Below, one piece after another: positions 37,832 to 50,800 of a DNA stretch of 64,000 bases. A model generated the notes under the pieces. It was not told the DNA's origin, did not search any database, and worked only from the letters and a program-made list of their open reading frames with translations. The position numbers and the translations under genes are program-made. Source of the stretch: Manihot esculenta (lineage: Eukaryota > Streptophyta > Magnoliopsida > Malpighiales > Euphorbiaceae); contig NC_035170.2 of NCBI RefSeq assembly GCF_001659605.2, positions 5,890,001 to 5,954,000 of the forward strand, given 5' to 3'. Each line of letters begins with the position of its first letter. The stretch's first letter is position 1.

Positions 37832-40800
37832 ATCTAAGGCTAACTGCTCCATATCATTCCCTTCCACTTATAAAAAACTTGATCTCGAGTTGTCATTAGT
37901 AGGATAATATTGAAATAGATCCGCAACGTTAAACGTTTTGAAAATTTTCATATGATCTTGGAGGCCAAAAATATAGGTATTGTCATTAATCTTCTGAATG
38001 ATCTGGAATGGACCATGTCCTCCACCACGTTCTTTACGCAAATACACCATAACTTGATCACCGATATTGAAGGACTTGAAACGCCTATATTTATCAGCTA
38101 CAGCTTTATACTTATTATTGGCTTCCGTAAGGTATTGTTGTACCTATTTGAAAAAGTCCACTCATTGATTTACCAGGTTAGTTGCTGCAATACTGTTATG
38201 AAAGCTTGTAGGAAGGGCAATAAGGTCAACCGTATGCGCAGAAATTTTTCTGTATACAACTGCAAAAGTGACATCTTTGTAGAGCTGTGAACAGAACTGT
38301 TGTAAGTAAATTCTGCTTGGGCAAGAGCAAGATACCAAGCAATTTTTTTATAACTGCAGATGTAACGTAGAAGATTGCCAAAAGTGCAGTTCACCACTTT
38401 AGTTTGGCCATCAGTTTGGGGATGGGCAACACTACTCTATCAAAGTTTAGTCCCAAAACACTTCCATAAAGTCACCCATAAGTGAGCTAAGAACTTCATA
38501 TCTTTGTTAGAAATAATGGTCTTAGGAATGTCATGCAAACGAACAACTTTCTGGAAAAATAATTTTGCAATATAAGAAACACCATTAGTTTTATTGCAAG
38601 GAATAAAATGTGCCATTTTGGAAAACCTATCAACAACAAAAATAGAATCAGATCCACATTGAGTATGTGGAAAGACAAGAACAAAATCATAGACTAGTCC
38701 TCCTAAGGATATTCTAGAATAGGCAATGGAATGTATAAGCCTATATTCTACGAATGACCCTTCTGAGTTTGACAAATTGCGTATTTTTGGACCACCCGAC
38801 CTGTATCTTTTTTCAATTGTGGCTAATAAAAATGCTCCTCTAAACCGGCAGTAGTCTTATCACACCCCAAATAACCACTCAAACCTCCGCCATGGATCTC
38901 TCGAATTAATTTTTTCCGCAGAGAAAAGCGAGGAATGCATAACCTGTTCTCCTTAAAAAGAAATCCATCATGTATCAAAAATCCATCAGCAAGTTGGCAA
39001 GCCTGGACCTTCGCCTATATATCAGCAAAATCACCATCTGCATCATACAAATCCTTTAGAAATTCAAAACCTACAACCCTCTAACTAACCATAATCAACA
39101 AACCTACGTAAAGCATCTACTACCATATTACTATGGTCAGCCTTATATTTTATGACATAATGAAAAGCTCCAAAATAAGTTGCCCATCGAGTATGCATCT
39201 TATTCACATGTTTTTGAGTTTTAAAGTGAATCAAAGATTGATGATCTGTGAGAATAATAAACTCCCGCCTCATCAGATACTGTTCCTAAGTTTTAAAGAC
39301 CCGAAACACTGCATATAATTTCTGCTCATAAGTAAACTACTTCTTCCTAGCATCATTCAATTTATCACTAAAGAAGGCAATAGGCCTATTAGATTGCGAT
39401 AACACACCGCCAATCCCAACTCCACAAACATCACATTCAACCTTAAACAGTTTATCAAAATTAGGTAGAGCAAGAATAGGGCAGAAGTAAGCTTATCTTT
39501 AATCTCCTCAAAACTCTTATTCCAAGTGTCAGTCCAAGTAAATTTCTGCACTCTCTCTTTCAAACAATCTGTGATAGGGGCAACAATACTACTGAAATTT
39601 CTAAAAAACTGCCGATAGAAAGTAATAAGTCCATGAAAGCTGCAAACTTCTAAAATATTTTTAGGAATGGGCCAGTTCTGTATTGCTTCTACCTTCTTCT
39701 CACCAACATGTATCACTATTGCACTAACAACAAATCCAAGAAATAGAATATGCTCCGTCATATAGATGCATTTCTCCACCAATTGCTTAACTATCAGATT
39801 CTCACAACTGCAACTATCTATAATTAGTCTGCAAATCGCTTCTCCCACTCGACATTTTTCCTAGAAAATCTTCTTTCTTTGCTTCTCATCCTCCTGTTTC
39901 CTTGAGCATAAAATTTTCTTCACTACATAGGTGATCTTTCCATCTTCAGAACCAGTAATAGACCCATCAACTTCGTTCACTTCCTCCTCAGATTCAATCA
40001 ACTCCTCAACCACATTAATCTATCGACGATCATTATTAACTCCTATGCATTCTAAACAATTATTTGGTCGATGTCCAAGTTGTCTGCAATGATAACATAT
40101 GTCTCCGGTTAGTTTCTAATAAAGATTGGTCTTACCTCCTTTGTCTGTTGTATTGATTACTGCCCTTCCCTTATTTTCTCTTCTTAATTTCACAGTATTC
40201 TGATGATTGCTAGAATTTACAACTCTAGAAGGCTATCCGCTGTAATTACCTCTATACTATTAAGTTGTTGTCGAACCAGAATTTCAGTAATTAAAATTTC
40301 AATTAGAAGGTTGTCGAGGCTACCATTCAACACATTATTTCGCTCTTTTCGCCATCTCAATGGCATCTGCTAAAGTGAAAATCGCAGCTACTCTCATCAT
40401 ACAATGAATTTTGTGATTCAGTCCCCTCTGATAATGAGCAACTTGTTGGGTTTCGTTCTCACAGTTATCGCACCTCGCCTACAACCTCAAAAACTCCTTT
40501 GTATATTCATCCACCCTCCGGCTCCATTGAATACAGTCATGATACCAGTTATACAAAACCCAGGCATGATCACTAGGCAAAAATCAATGTTCAATCATCT
40601 GCTTTATCAATAGCCAGTTTCATATAGGTTCCAAACTCCTGCGATAGCATTCGTTTTGAATAAAATTCCACCATGTTGTTGCACTACCCTTTAATTTGTA
40701 AGCCACAATTGGAACCTTTCGATCATCTTCTATGTTCATAACTTCAAAAAATCGATCAACCTCCGGTAACCAATGAAGGACAGATTCTACATCTAACGAA

Positions 40801-41425
40801 CCAGAAAAGTTTTGAAGGTCTATCTTTATCTTGTAACTTTCGTGATGATCATGTTGGGGATTTGCGACTACAGTATTTGGAACTGGCTGTGGGCGTTCGG
40901 CTATGGCGGGTTGGTTGTTACCTCGTTGTAGGGCTAGCTATCCAATCATCTTCCTCAATTTTGCCAAGGATGCCTCAATTGCAGCGAGTCGTGCCTTTTG
41001 GTTGTTGGCCATAGATGAACTTCACTCTGATACTAACTGAAATATGACTAATTAGACTCCATCAGGAATTTTAACCTTGGCTGAGATGAAATTTAAAAAA
41101 TGAAAAATTAGAAACCAAAATTTCTTATTGAATTCTTAAAAATTGAAAAGTGTGTCAAATAATCAAGAAAATGACTATTTATAATAGAAAAACCATAATA
41201 TAAAGAACTATGAAAAATCTAAAAAAAATAATTAAAATGTAAAATTGACTTCTAAACGATTAAATTTTTGTCTCAAACTTTATGATAGATCTACGGCTTT
41301 TATCACACTTTTGAAAATCATACGTTTTGAAATTTTCTTTTCAAAAAACTATCATGCGCCTTCAACGAACAACGGCAGCAGAAATTAACTCCGATTCAAG
41401 TCTGCTACAAAATCCAAAACTAATT

Positions 41426-41771
41426 ACTTTGTATCACCAATTTGGCTCGATTATTAGCCAGGTTGTGACTTCTTTTCCTCAATCTTAATGGCGATAATAT
41501 CGAAAAAACCATGATAGTGTTATGGAAAAAAATACTTTAAAATTAGATCGGAAGGTTAAATTTAGCCAACCATACTCCTTTGTGAACTTGTCTTAAGATA
41601 TGTGTGTGCGCGTGCATGCAAAATTTCATATTTAATAATGGATAGATATATAATTGGAATATAACTTTATTATTAACTTTGACATCTAATATTTATACTT
41701 ATAAGTATAAATATTTAATTTTTAAATTTTATAAAAAATAACTATTAAATTTTTAAATTTTATAAAATGTC
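41426..41771. other. AT-rich DNA between the Ty3 remnant and the copia element
   Basis: This includes the left target site of the copia insertion; the interrupted sequence resumes at 46644. No gene is seen. Confidence 0.5.
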
Positions 41772-41996
41772 TGTTCAAGAACGAGAGAGAGAGAGAAAAC
41801 ATTCTGGTTTTATTTCAAATGGAAAGAAAAAATGTCGTTACATCACATTTCTGGAAGCTTGTATCTTCCTTATAAGACAAAAGACCAGCTCGTGCACATC
41901 ATGTGCAAGAGACCAAAAAAACAGTCCTAAAACGACACTGTATAAACAACATACATAACCAAAGTGAAACTAACAGAAAACGATGTAGTTTTGACA
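41772..41996 (-). repeat. 3' LTR of the copia element
   Basis: 225 bp, identical to the copy at 46419-46643. It includes a (GA)n run near its right-hand transcript end and is bordered internally by the purine tract. Confidence 0.96.
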
Positions 41997-42004
41997 CCCC
42001 CTCC

Positions 42005-45000
42005 TCAAGTTGAAGCTGGTAAAGGCAAAAGGTTCAACTTGTGAGTGAGATTAACATGGCGACATGCTGGCAAGGCTTTTGTAAAGATGTCTGCCAACTG
42101 TTCTTCAGTAGGGAGATAATAAGGTAGTATGAACCCCTGTTGAAGCTGATCTCTGACGAGGTGACAGTCTATTTCGATGTGCTTGGTGCGTTCGTGAAAC
42201 ACTGGGTTCGCAGCTATATGCATGGCCGCCTTGCTGTCACAGTGTAGTGGGATTGGCAACGGGACAGTGACCTGCAAATCCTGCAAAATGTAGCTAATCC
42301 AGAGGAGCTCACATACTGTGTTAGCCATGGCACGATACTCAGCCTCAGCTGAGGATTTAGAAACAGTAGGTTGTTTCTTAGTCTTCTAAGAGACAAGGCA
42401 AGGTCCCAAATATATGCAATAACCAGAAAGTGATTTTCTGGAGTAAGTACAAGCAGCCCAATCAGAGTCACAATATGCATTTAGCGACATATCAGCACTT
42501 ACAGGAAAATAAAGGCCTTGTTGTAAGGAACCTTTAAGATAACGAAGCACATGTAAAGCTGCCTCCCAATGAGGCTTTCGAGGCATGCTCATAAACTGGC
42601 TTAAGTGCTGGACAGCATAGCAAATATCAGGCCTTGTGAGATTAATGTAAAGCAATCTGCCAAGGAGCCTTCTATACATGTCAGGTGTATCAAAAGGCTC
42701 CCCTGTATCAGGAGATAAGTGTAAACCTTGAGGTAAAGGACAGGAGGCAGGCTTACAATTGAACATACCTGCATCCTTCAATACATCTGAAATGTATTTA
42801 GTTTGACTAATGAAGGTTGCTTGACTGGATCGAGCAATCTCTAGACCCAAAAAATATTTCATGGGCCCCAAGTCTTTAACAGTAAACTTCGAGTGTAAAG
42901 CAAGCTTGCACTCAGTTATAGCATCAATAGAGTTTCCAGTGAGAATGATATCATCAACATAAACAAGTAATATCAGAGTTATAGTATCAGTATGTTGTGT
43001 AAACAAGCAGTGATCATGAGGAGATTGCACAAAGCCTAAATTTTTGAGGAAGTTGGTGAATTCAATGTTCCATTGCCTAGAGGCCTGTTTAAGCCCATAT
43101 AAGGACCTTTTTAGCAAGCAAACATCCCCAGGCTGGGCTTTGTGATATCCCTGTGGAGGTGTCATGTACACCTCCTCATCCAAATGTCCATGCAAAAAAG
43201 CATTATTTATGTCTAGTTGGAAAATAGGCCACTGTCTAAATGTGGCAAGAGCAATGAAAATTCTCACAGTGGTAAGTTTGGCCACAGGAGAAAATCTGTC
43301 CTTGTAGTCCAGGCCCTCTATTTGGTTGTATCCTTTAGCAACCAGCCGAGCCTTATACCTTTCTACATCCCCATTTGGTTTAAACTTCACTTTATATATC
43401 CACTTACACCCTATTGCTTTCTTACCCTTAGGCAAGCTAGTAAGAACCCATGTGCTATTGTTTTCCAAGGCCTGAAGTTCCTGATTCATGGCCTCTACCC
43501 ATTGTGCATCCTTGGATGCTTAAGCATAGGTACCAGGTTCAGTAACCTTGTTAACATTGCAAATATAAGACTTATGCATAGGATGGAAAGACATGGAGGA
43601 TGTTTCTAAAGAGTTAACATAGTCTTTCATCCAAGCAGAGGCCTTTCTTGGCCTTTGCATCCTTCTAATGGAAGGGCAATTTTGAAGATCCTCATTGGTG
43701 TGACTGGGAGTAGAGGAATCTGGAGCTACTTTATCATCCTCAACCATAGGAAGAGGAATCACAGGTCTTTCTACCATATCAGTCCCTTGAAAAGGAAAGA
43801 TATTTTCATGGAAAATTACATCCCTACTCACAAAGAAGGACTTGTCATTCATGCTATACAATTTATAGGCTTTGTGTGTGTTAGCATAACCTATCATAAC
43901 AGCTTTAACAACTCTTTCTTGGAATTTATCCTTTTGTGTTCCCACAGAAGTTGCATAGCATAGACAGCCAAATTTTCTCAAATGGGAATAGTTAGGTGAT
44001 GTCCCATAGAGTCTCTCATAGGGAGTGGTCCAATCAAAGTGTTCCATGGGCATTCTATTTATTAGGTAAGTGGCAGTAAGAATGCATTCTGACCAAAACT
44101 CAATGGGAACATGTGATTGCATTTTCAAAGCTCTGGCAGTATCAAGAATATGTCTATGTTTCCTTTCCACAACCCCATTTTGTTGTGGGGTGTATGGGCA
44201 GGATCTTTGGTGTATTATCCCTTTGTTCATAAGCAAAGATCTATAATTCTGACTTAGAAACTCTTTCCCATTATCAGTTCTAATGACCTTAATGCCAGTA
44301 TTAAATTGGTTCTCTACCATATGAATGAAGTGTCTAGTTATGCTAAAGGTTTGATCTTTCAAGTGCATCATGAAGGTCCAAACAGCTCTACTATAGTCAT
44401 CTACAATGGTGAGAAAGTATTTAGCCCCAGTAATAGAGCTGGTCTTATATGGTCCCCATATATCGATGTGTATTAACTCAAAAGGTCTTGAAGTCAAGGT
44501 ATGACTTCTGGAAAAGGGTAACCTTGCTTGCTTTGCTAGAGGACATACAGGACAACATTGCATAGACTCATTGCTCATATTCATCCCTTTAATATGTTTG
44601 AGCTTACTAACAGATGCATGTCCTAGTCTATCATGCATGTCATTCATTGTTACAAGACAGTTATGAGCTTGTTCATATTGCATTGAGCATTCTTTATTTA
44701 ATTCCACTAGAGAAAAAGTACTATTTACAAAGCTGTAAAGATCAGCATTAAAATTCATGATCTCAAGTAAACAATGTCTGATGTCAGAATGAGAAAAGCT
44801 CATCTGGTTAAGTCTGAAAAGACCTCTCTGCTTCTTGCCTATGGCCACCACCTTCTTATTCAGTGGGTCCTGTATGAGGCAGTAATGATCACATATGATT
44901 ATACAGTAGCCATATCTACTTATCAACTGACTAACAGAGATCAGATTATACTGAAAGTGAGGCACATATAAGACATCATCAAGAAACAATTTCCCAAAAA

Positions 45001-46333
45001 GATTGACCTTTCCAGATTGAGAAACTTGAGTGGTTCTTCCATCTGGGAAGCAAATAGATATGTGTTTGTGTGATGATTGTAGAGTGGTAAAGAGAGCACT
45101 ATCTGAACACATGTGGTTTGTGGCTCCAGTGTCTAAGATCCAACTAACATTGTTGTGTATTTGTGCATTACAAGTCTTGTAGATAGTAGATTTACCTGCA
45201 AAGTCCATAAAGTGTGGTTCTGGACCATGAGAAGTGCTTGGGCCAAGAACTCCTTTCCCTTTTGCAAGTTGGGAGACTTCTTGTTTCAGGGAGCTCAGCA
45301 TAGAAGACAATTCAAGAATTCTATTTGATGTATCCAGATATTCCAGAGGACTGTCCTCCTCTGGATTATTTCCATCAATAGCAGCCATAATTTTGGTGCT
45401 TCTAAAATTTTTGACTGGTTGTGTCCCAGCCTTGCTCTTACCCTTGAACCAATCCGGGTACCCAATCAACTTGAAACACCCTTCCCGGGTGTGACCATTC
45501 ATGTTACAGAAGGTGCAATGTCCCTTCTTATTCTCAGACCTTCTTGGTCTATTCAGGTTTTCAGATTGAGTTTTGTTTAATAAGGCAAGGGATTCAGTGT
45601 TGTCATTCATGGCTCCTAAGATTTCCCTTTGAGACTCAAACTTTACTACCATAGAGTAAGCTTTGTTTACCGTTGGCAGAGGATCCATTCCTAGCACTTG
45701 GTCCCTTACAGACCCAAAGACTTCGTTTAGACCCATTAGGAATTGCATGAGCCTATTTCTGTTGGCTATGTCAGCCATAGCCTTAGATGCTCCACAGGTA
45801 CAGGTTGGGAGCGTTTCTACTGACTCAAGTTCATCCCATAACCTCTTCAACTTAGTGAAGTAAACAGACACAGAAGCATTTTCCTGAGATATAAGAGAGA
45901 TCTTTCTGTGCAACTCATAGATCATAGGTCCGTTGCACTCTCCAAATCTCTCACAAATCTCTGACCAGAGATCTCTGGCAGAGGCAGTGTATATGAAACC
46001 ATCAACCAACTCCTTAGAGATGGAATTAAGAATCCAAGATGTGACCATGAAGTCACATCTTTTCCACTGTTCATAGCCCTCAGAATCTTTATTAGGTGCC
46101 GAAGTTGTGCCTTCGACAAAACCTAATTTCATCTTGGCACCCAGCGCTATTCTAATAGCCCTGCTCCAAGATCTGAAATTAGTACCTATGAGAGGAGCGG
46201 AGACCAGACTCATACCTGGATGATCGGAGGTTTGAAGACTCAGCAGATCTTCCATCCCGGCATTCGCGATCTGTGCTTTCTCGGGTGGTCTCGTCGCCTT
46301 CTGATCGTTACTACTGTTTCCTCGCTCCGCCAT
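42005..46333 (-). pseudogene. Copia gag-pol polyprotein frame, two nonsense codons
   Basis: In order on the minus strand: gag (LVSAPLIGTNFRSWSRAIRI, residues about 40-240); zinc knuckle CTFCNMNGHTREGC (273-286); protease WILDTGATNHMC (398-409); integrase catalytic core D624, D687 (RTDNGKEF) and E723 (QQNGVVERKH), with 35 residues between the last two; reverse transcriptase with YVDDIILTG; RNase H with AYCDSDWAA and [16 protein letters not shown] at 43520-43522 lies between integrase and RT. A TAG at 42386-42388 lies within RNase H, where copia elements normally carry Trp before the K-x-K-K-Q stretch. There is no frameshift. Gag, protease and integrase could still be made from the first 937 codons. 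Confidence 0.95.
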
Positions 46334-46418
46334 CGCCAGATCTTTCGAAAGAGCAGAGGATCGCCTTCAGGCGACCAGCAACGCGCCGGCGTGAGCTAGA
46401 GACCTAGCTCTGATACCA

Positions 46419-46643
46419 TGTTCAAGAACGAGAGAGAGAGAGAAAACATTCTGGTTTTATTTCAAATGGAAAGAAAAAATGTCGTTACATCACATTTCTG
46501 GAAGCTTGTATCTTCCTTATAAGACAAAAGACCAGCTCGTGCACATCATGTGCAAGAGACCAAAAAAACAGTCCTAAAACGACACTGTATAAACAACATA
46601 CATAACCAAAGTGAAACTAACAGAAAACGATGTAGTTTTGACA
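46419..46643 (-). repeat. 5' LTR of the copia element
   Basis: 225 bp, adjoining the tRNA-Met primer site. The 73 bases between primer site and the gag ATG (46333) form the untranslated leader. Confidence 0.96.
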
Positions 46644-47338
46644 TGTCACTATTTAACTCATAAACATTCATATTATATATAATTTAATTCGAGTATAGAA
46701 ACTGAATAGTTATATTTTTATAAAAGTAAAGTATCAAAAGTTAATAATTAAAAAATTAGAATATGGACTGATATTTTACATAAAAGTTAGGGATTAAATT
46801 ATATATTTAGTCTTAATAATTAAATATTTAATTTCATTAAAAATAAACATAATTGTATTAGAACGCTAATGAAAGGTTTATTTTAACCTTACAACTTAGG
46901 TCTAATAGTCATATTGGTCATTTATAAATTTTTGCAGTCAAATAAATTCCTCAAATTTCTAATTAAATTAGTGAAACTAGATATCTAATTCTATAAAGTT
47001 CATAAAAGTAATTATTTAATATGTATTATCTCTAAATTATAAAATTCTAGGTTTTTATCATTCAAAATTAAATTTTAATTTACCAAAATTAATCATAGAT
47101 TCAAAATTAATTATCTACATGCATACGCTATATAACCAATAAAATAAATAATGTAAATATAAAATAACAAAGAAATTAAAGGGATTTACATGTTTTTGCA
47201 GTATTTAGCTCTTTCATTTTACGAGAAAAGTAGTCGGTGAATGCGTTACAAGGGAGTTTAAATGTCATTTAATCGTAATTTTAATTTCATGGCATTATAA
47301 AAGTATTGTATTACTTACCATAAAATATTAATTATGCA
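46644..47338. other. AT-rich intergenic DNA
   Basis: No gene or element edges were seen other than the target duplications at either end. Confidence 0.5.
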
Positions 47339-47808
47339 TAGGGGTGAGCATTTGGTCGGTTCGGTTTAAAATTAAATCAAACCGAATAAATCGAAAATTG
47401 AAATTTTAATATTTATGAAAATCAAACCGAACCGATTTTGATCAGGAACCGAATCAAACCAAACCGGTCTGATTCGGTTCGATTCGGTTCGGTTTGATCC
47501 GTTTCGATTTTTAATAATTTTTTATTTTTTACACTTTATTTTTAATATTGTAAAATTTAATTAAAATATTTTAATTTTAATATAATTTAATTTCTCTATA
47601 TTATTAAAAATAATATATTATTATCACTAATCGGTTCGGTTCAGTTTTTTCGATTTTTTTTTATTAAAACCGAACCGAACTGAAATAACTGAAATTTTTA
47701 AAATTAAAAATCGAATCGAGCCAAATTGAATAAAAAACCGAATCGAATTTTAAAATTAATTCGATTCGATCAATCTTTTCAGTTTGAACCGAATACTACT
47801 TATCCCTA
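47339..47808. mobile_element. hAT-type MITE, 470 bp (copy 1)
   Basis: The ends are TAGGGGTGAGCA and TTATCCCTA (imperfect inverted repeats). A perfect 8-bp duplication ATTATGCA is present (47331-47338 and 47809-47816), the size made by hAT transposases. The interior is rich in GGTTCGGTTCGATTCGG-like words and their complements, and has no coding capacity. Copy 2 at 54897 has the same length. Confidence 0.92.
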
Positions 47809-50800
47809 ATTATGCATACAAAATATAAATTTTATGTGAAAATAAATTTTTAAAAAATAAACCATTTAAATAAAACAAAATCTTGTTAAAAAGTAAGCAT
47901 TCCAATAAAAGGCTATAGCACACATACTTTTTTTTTTTTTTTTATGATGTTGGGATTTATGGGTATGCTTAATTGCATCAAACAAAAAAGTTCCAATTGA
48001 GTGGCTCATAAGCTACTTTTCTCTCTTATGGATAACTTGTGAAGTACACTAAGTTCAGTATTTAAGGAGTATAAAACTTTATAATATATTATTAAATGGA
48101 GTGGGACATCTCCACCCACACCAAATCTCTTCCAAGTTAATAATAATTTATTTATTTATTTAATTATTTACTCACACCTTGTGTAGAAGCATCTTCTTAT
48201 GTTTGACAAAAGGAAAGAATTATTATTATTATTATTATTACTATTATTCCATCGATTATTATTAATATTGATTGTTGGTAGCGAAATATTAAGTGACAAT
48301 TTAAGTCTTGTAAATACGATGTTTGTAATTTATAAAAATTCAAAAATAAAAAATCAACAGAACAATCCCTACTCGCCTGAATCTCACTGACCCTTGCTGC
48401 ACACTATCGATTGTTGCTCATAATCCGTGCTGCTCCCATCGTCGACCGATCTATCGTTTCTTTCGTCGGCGCATTGCTTTCCGTTTCTTGATGCTCCCGT
48501 TGCCTATCTTTCCCACGATAGCGTCGCTCTGGAATTGATTGTTGTTGTCGTTGCCTGTCGATTCGTTATCTGTTGCCCTGGTTCCTCACGTCATCTGCCG
48601 CTCTGGTGCACGCCACTCGCTGCTGCTACTATATCTATGCTGTTTGTGAAGGAGAAAATATTTGTGATGGAAAGAAGATGAAAAAATTTTAAAAATTTGA
48701 AAGGTAGAGTAATTTTTAAGTATTTTTAAAATTATATGGTAATTTTTGTTTTTTTGATCAAGTTTAAATCTTTGATTTAACAGGATGATTATATGGGAGG
48801 AATTTAAAATTTGATAAAATTAAATTTTAAAAATTAAAATATTGAGTTTAGAAAATAAAAAGATAAATATATTAATTATGATATATAAATAAAAAATTGT
48901 TTTTTTCAAATTTCCTTAGTAAGGTTAATAGATGAAAATGTATATTTGAGTTATTTAACATATATTTCCCTTTATAGAAAATATTATTCATATTAATTTT
49001 TAAGAAAATAATTTATTTTTTATTATTTAATTGTATAGTTAAAAGAATGAGTTAATAAAATTCATGTATGGAACGTCAAATTGTATTAGTAATATTCTCA
49101 AAATCTCGAAAGTGTCTCCAGCATTCGAAAAGTGGAAATCACACGAACAAAGATAATATTTTTATTAATTAATTATTTTAAATATTTCAAATATTAAAAT
49201 ATGAAAAATATTTTGATATAAAATATTTTTTAAAATAAATGGAATTTAAAATTCTAAATTATTTTTCAAAAAAATATTTTTTAAAATATTATACATAAAT
49301 TTATTAATATTATTATTTTTAAATTATAATAAATAAATAAAAAATAATATAATTTTAAAAATATTTTTCACGAAAAATACTTTTCATAAACAAAGTGAAA
49401 AGTATTTTTCAGAATCAAATATATTCCAAAATATCTCTATTTTTTTTTTTACAGGGACTGCAAACCCTAATAAAAATAAAAAAGTAAAAATAGTAAATAT
49501 GAAGATAGGCAAGTAATATACAAAGGTAGAGTAGTGAAAAGGGCACAAGCAAAACATATGAGAAATGGGAGGTCATGCAAATGCAAGCGTGGAAAGCGAA
49601 GTGTAAGAGAATGAAAGAAGCAACCACGCAAGAGAGAGAGAGAGAGAGAGCTGCGCAGATTCCGTGGAATTACAGCCTTCCACTTCAATCATATACCTCT
49701 AATCGTTCACCCAAAGTAATAACCTCTCTTTGCTTTGCTTTGCTTTCTCAATCAGAATCTCTGTCTCCAACACCCTTTCTTCTCTTCTTATCTTCTTTTT
49801 ATATTTTATACTAATCATTCAAATTTTACATCTACCACTACATTAAGTATTATTCTATCTTCTGTATTCTAAAAAATAGAGTTTACAGTGGGTGGATGCA
49901 TAAATTTAATTAGGAGAAAAGACGTGTCTTCATTTTTATCCCTAATTTTTATCAGCTAATAATATTTAACTGCTTCTCTATTACAATAATATATGTTTGT
50001 CACTCAAATCTTCCATATGTACAGTCGTAACACACGCACATACAGCTGTAAAGTGATTTGACATGCTTCCATTACTTTATGTCAAATCACCGAGCTGAAC
50101 CGATTATATAATCAGTCTGGTCCACCTCTTTTTGTAGGGCTGATCATGTGATGTTGAGCCGACCTGTTTAGGGTTTAATGGGTTTTGAACCCGTAACCTT
50201 TTACAGGGTCAGGCCTCGTTCTCTGGTTATGGAAATCGGACATCACATTTAAATTAAAAAAACTGATCAAATCGAATTAATTTAAAATTTAAATTTAATT
50301 TTTTATTATTTTAATTTAGTTTGATTTGATTTTTATTTTTAAAAATTTTAATTATTTTAATTTTATTTAAATTTAATAAAAAAATTTAATAAAATAAATC
50401 TGAATCGAATGAAAATAATATATTACTAAATCAAAATATAATTATGTTTTAAATATTTTAATTAAATTTTAAATATTAAAAATAAATAATAAAAAGTAGA
50501 AAATTTATTAAAAAGTTCTACTAATTAAACTAAACCAACTCATTCGATTCAAATTAGTTTCTATTCAAAATTGATTCGATTCAATTTTCACTAATACTAA
50601 AATTTTAATTTTTAATTTATTCAGTTTGATTCAATTTTAAATTGAATTACTAAATATTAACTCTTAATTTATATATTATTAGACAAGCGATTTTTAATTT
50701 TTATTTTATTTTATTTAATATACTAAGAATTTGATTTTAAACTCAAATCAGTTGCAAAATAAAACTTTTTTAAGCCAAATTTTTTGTTTTCTTAATTTAA

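Larger units (their letters stand above)
35229..41425 (-). mobile_element. Decayed Ty3/gypsy retrotransposon with internal RT deletion and nested solo LTR
   Basis: Two diverged LTRs of about 390 bp face each other: 35229-35616 plus 37837-37845 (interrupted) and 41038-41425. A primer site (ctctgatacta on the plus strand) adjoins the right LTR at about 41025-41035. On the minus strand from 41012 come MANNQKARLAAIEASLAKLR (gag start), a gag core (KGSATTWWN), a CCHC knuckle CYHCRQLGHRPNNC near 40050-40100, a protease piece (RLIIDSCSCENL), then directly the distal RT and the RNase H start (FLGFVV, TFYRQFFRNFS). Integrase pieces [12 protein letters not shown] and a GPFQIIQKINDNTY tail follow. Stops are numerous. 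Flanks ccttt/acttt suggest a degraded target duplication. Confidence 0.85.
41772..46643 (-). mobile_element. Recent full-length Ty1/copia retrotransposon with identical LTRs
   Basis: The element is 4872 bp. The LTRs at 41772-41996 and 46419-46643 are both 225 bp and appear identical base for base (TGTTCAAG...TTTTGACA). Target duplication TGTC flanks it (41768-41771, 46644-46647; possibly ATGTC, with one shared base). Primer site gctctgatacca is at 46407-46418 and the minus-strand purine tract GAGGAGGGGG at 41997-42006. One gag-pol frame of 1443 codons spans 46333-42005 but is broken by two in-frame stops. Identical LTRs indicate a very young insertion. Confidence 0.97.

Noticed and set aside
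43217..46119. Several 65-130 codon frames opposite or inside the copia gag-pol
   Set aside because: Shadows of the long minus-strand polyprotein frame.
48427..48681. 84-codon plus-strand frame with above-average GC
   Set aside because: No start context, domain or family resemblance; isolated in AT-rich DNA.
50180..50205. gggttttgaacccgtaac resembling a tRNA T-arm
   Set aside because: No acceptor stem, D-arm or anticodon arm at the right spacing, so no tRNA gene is called.
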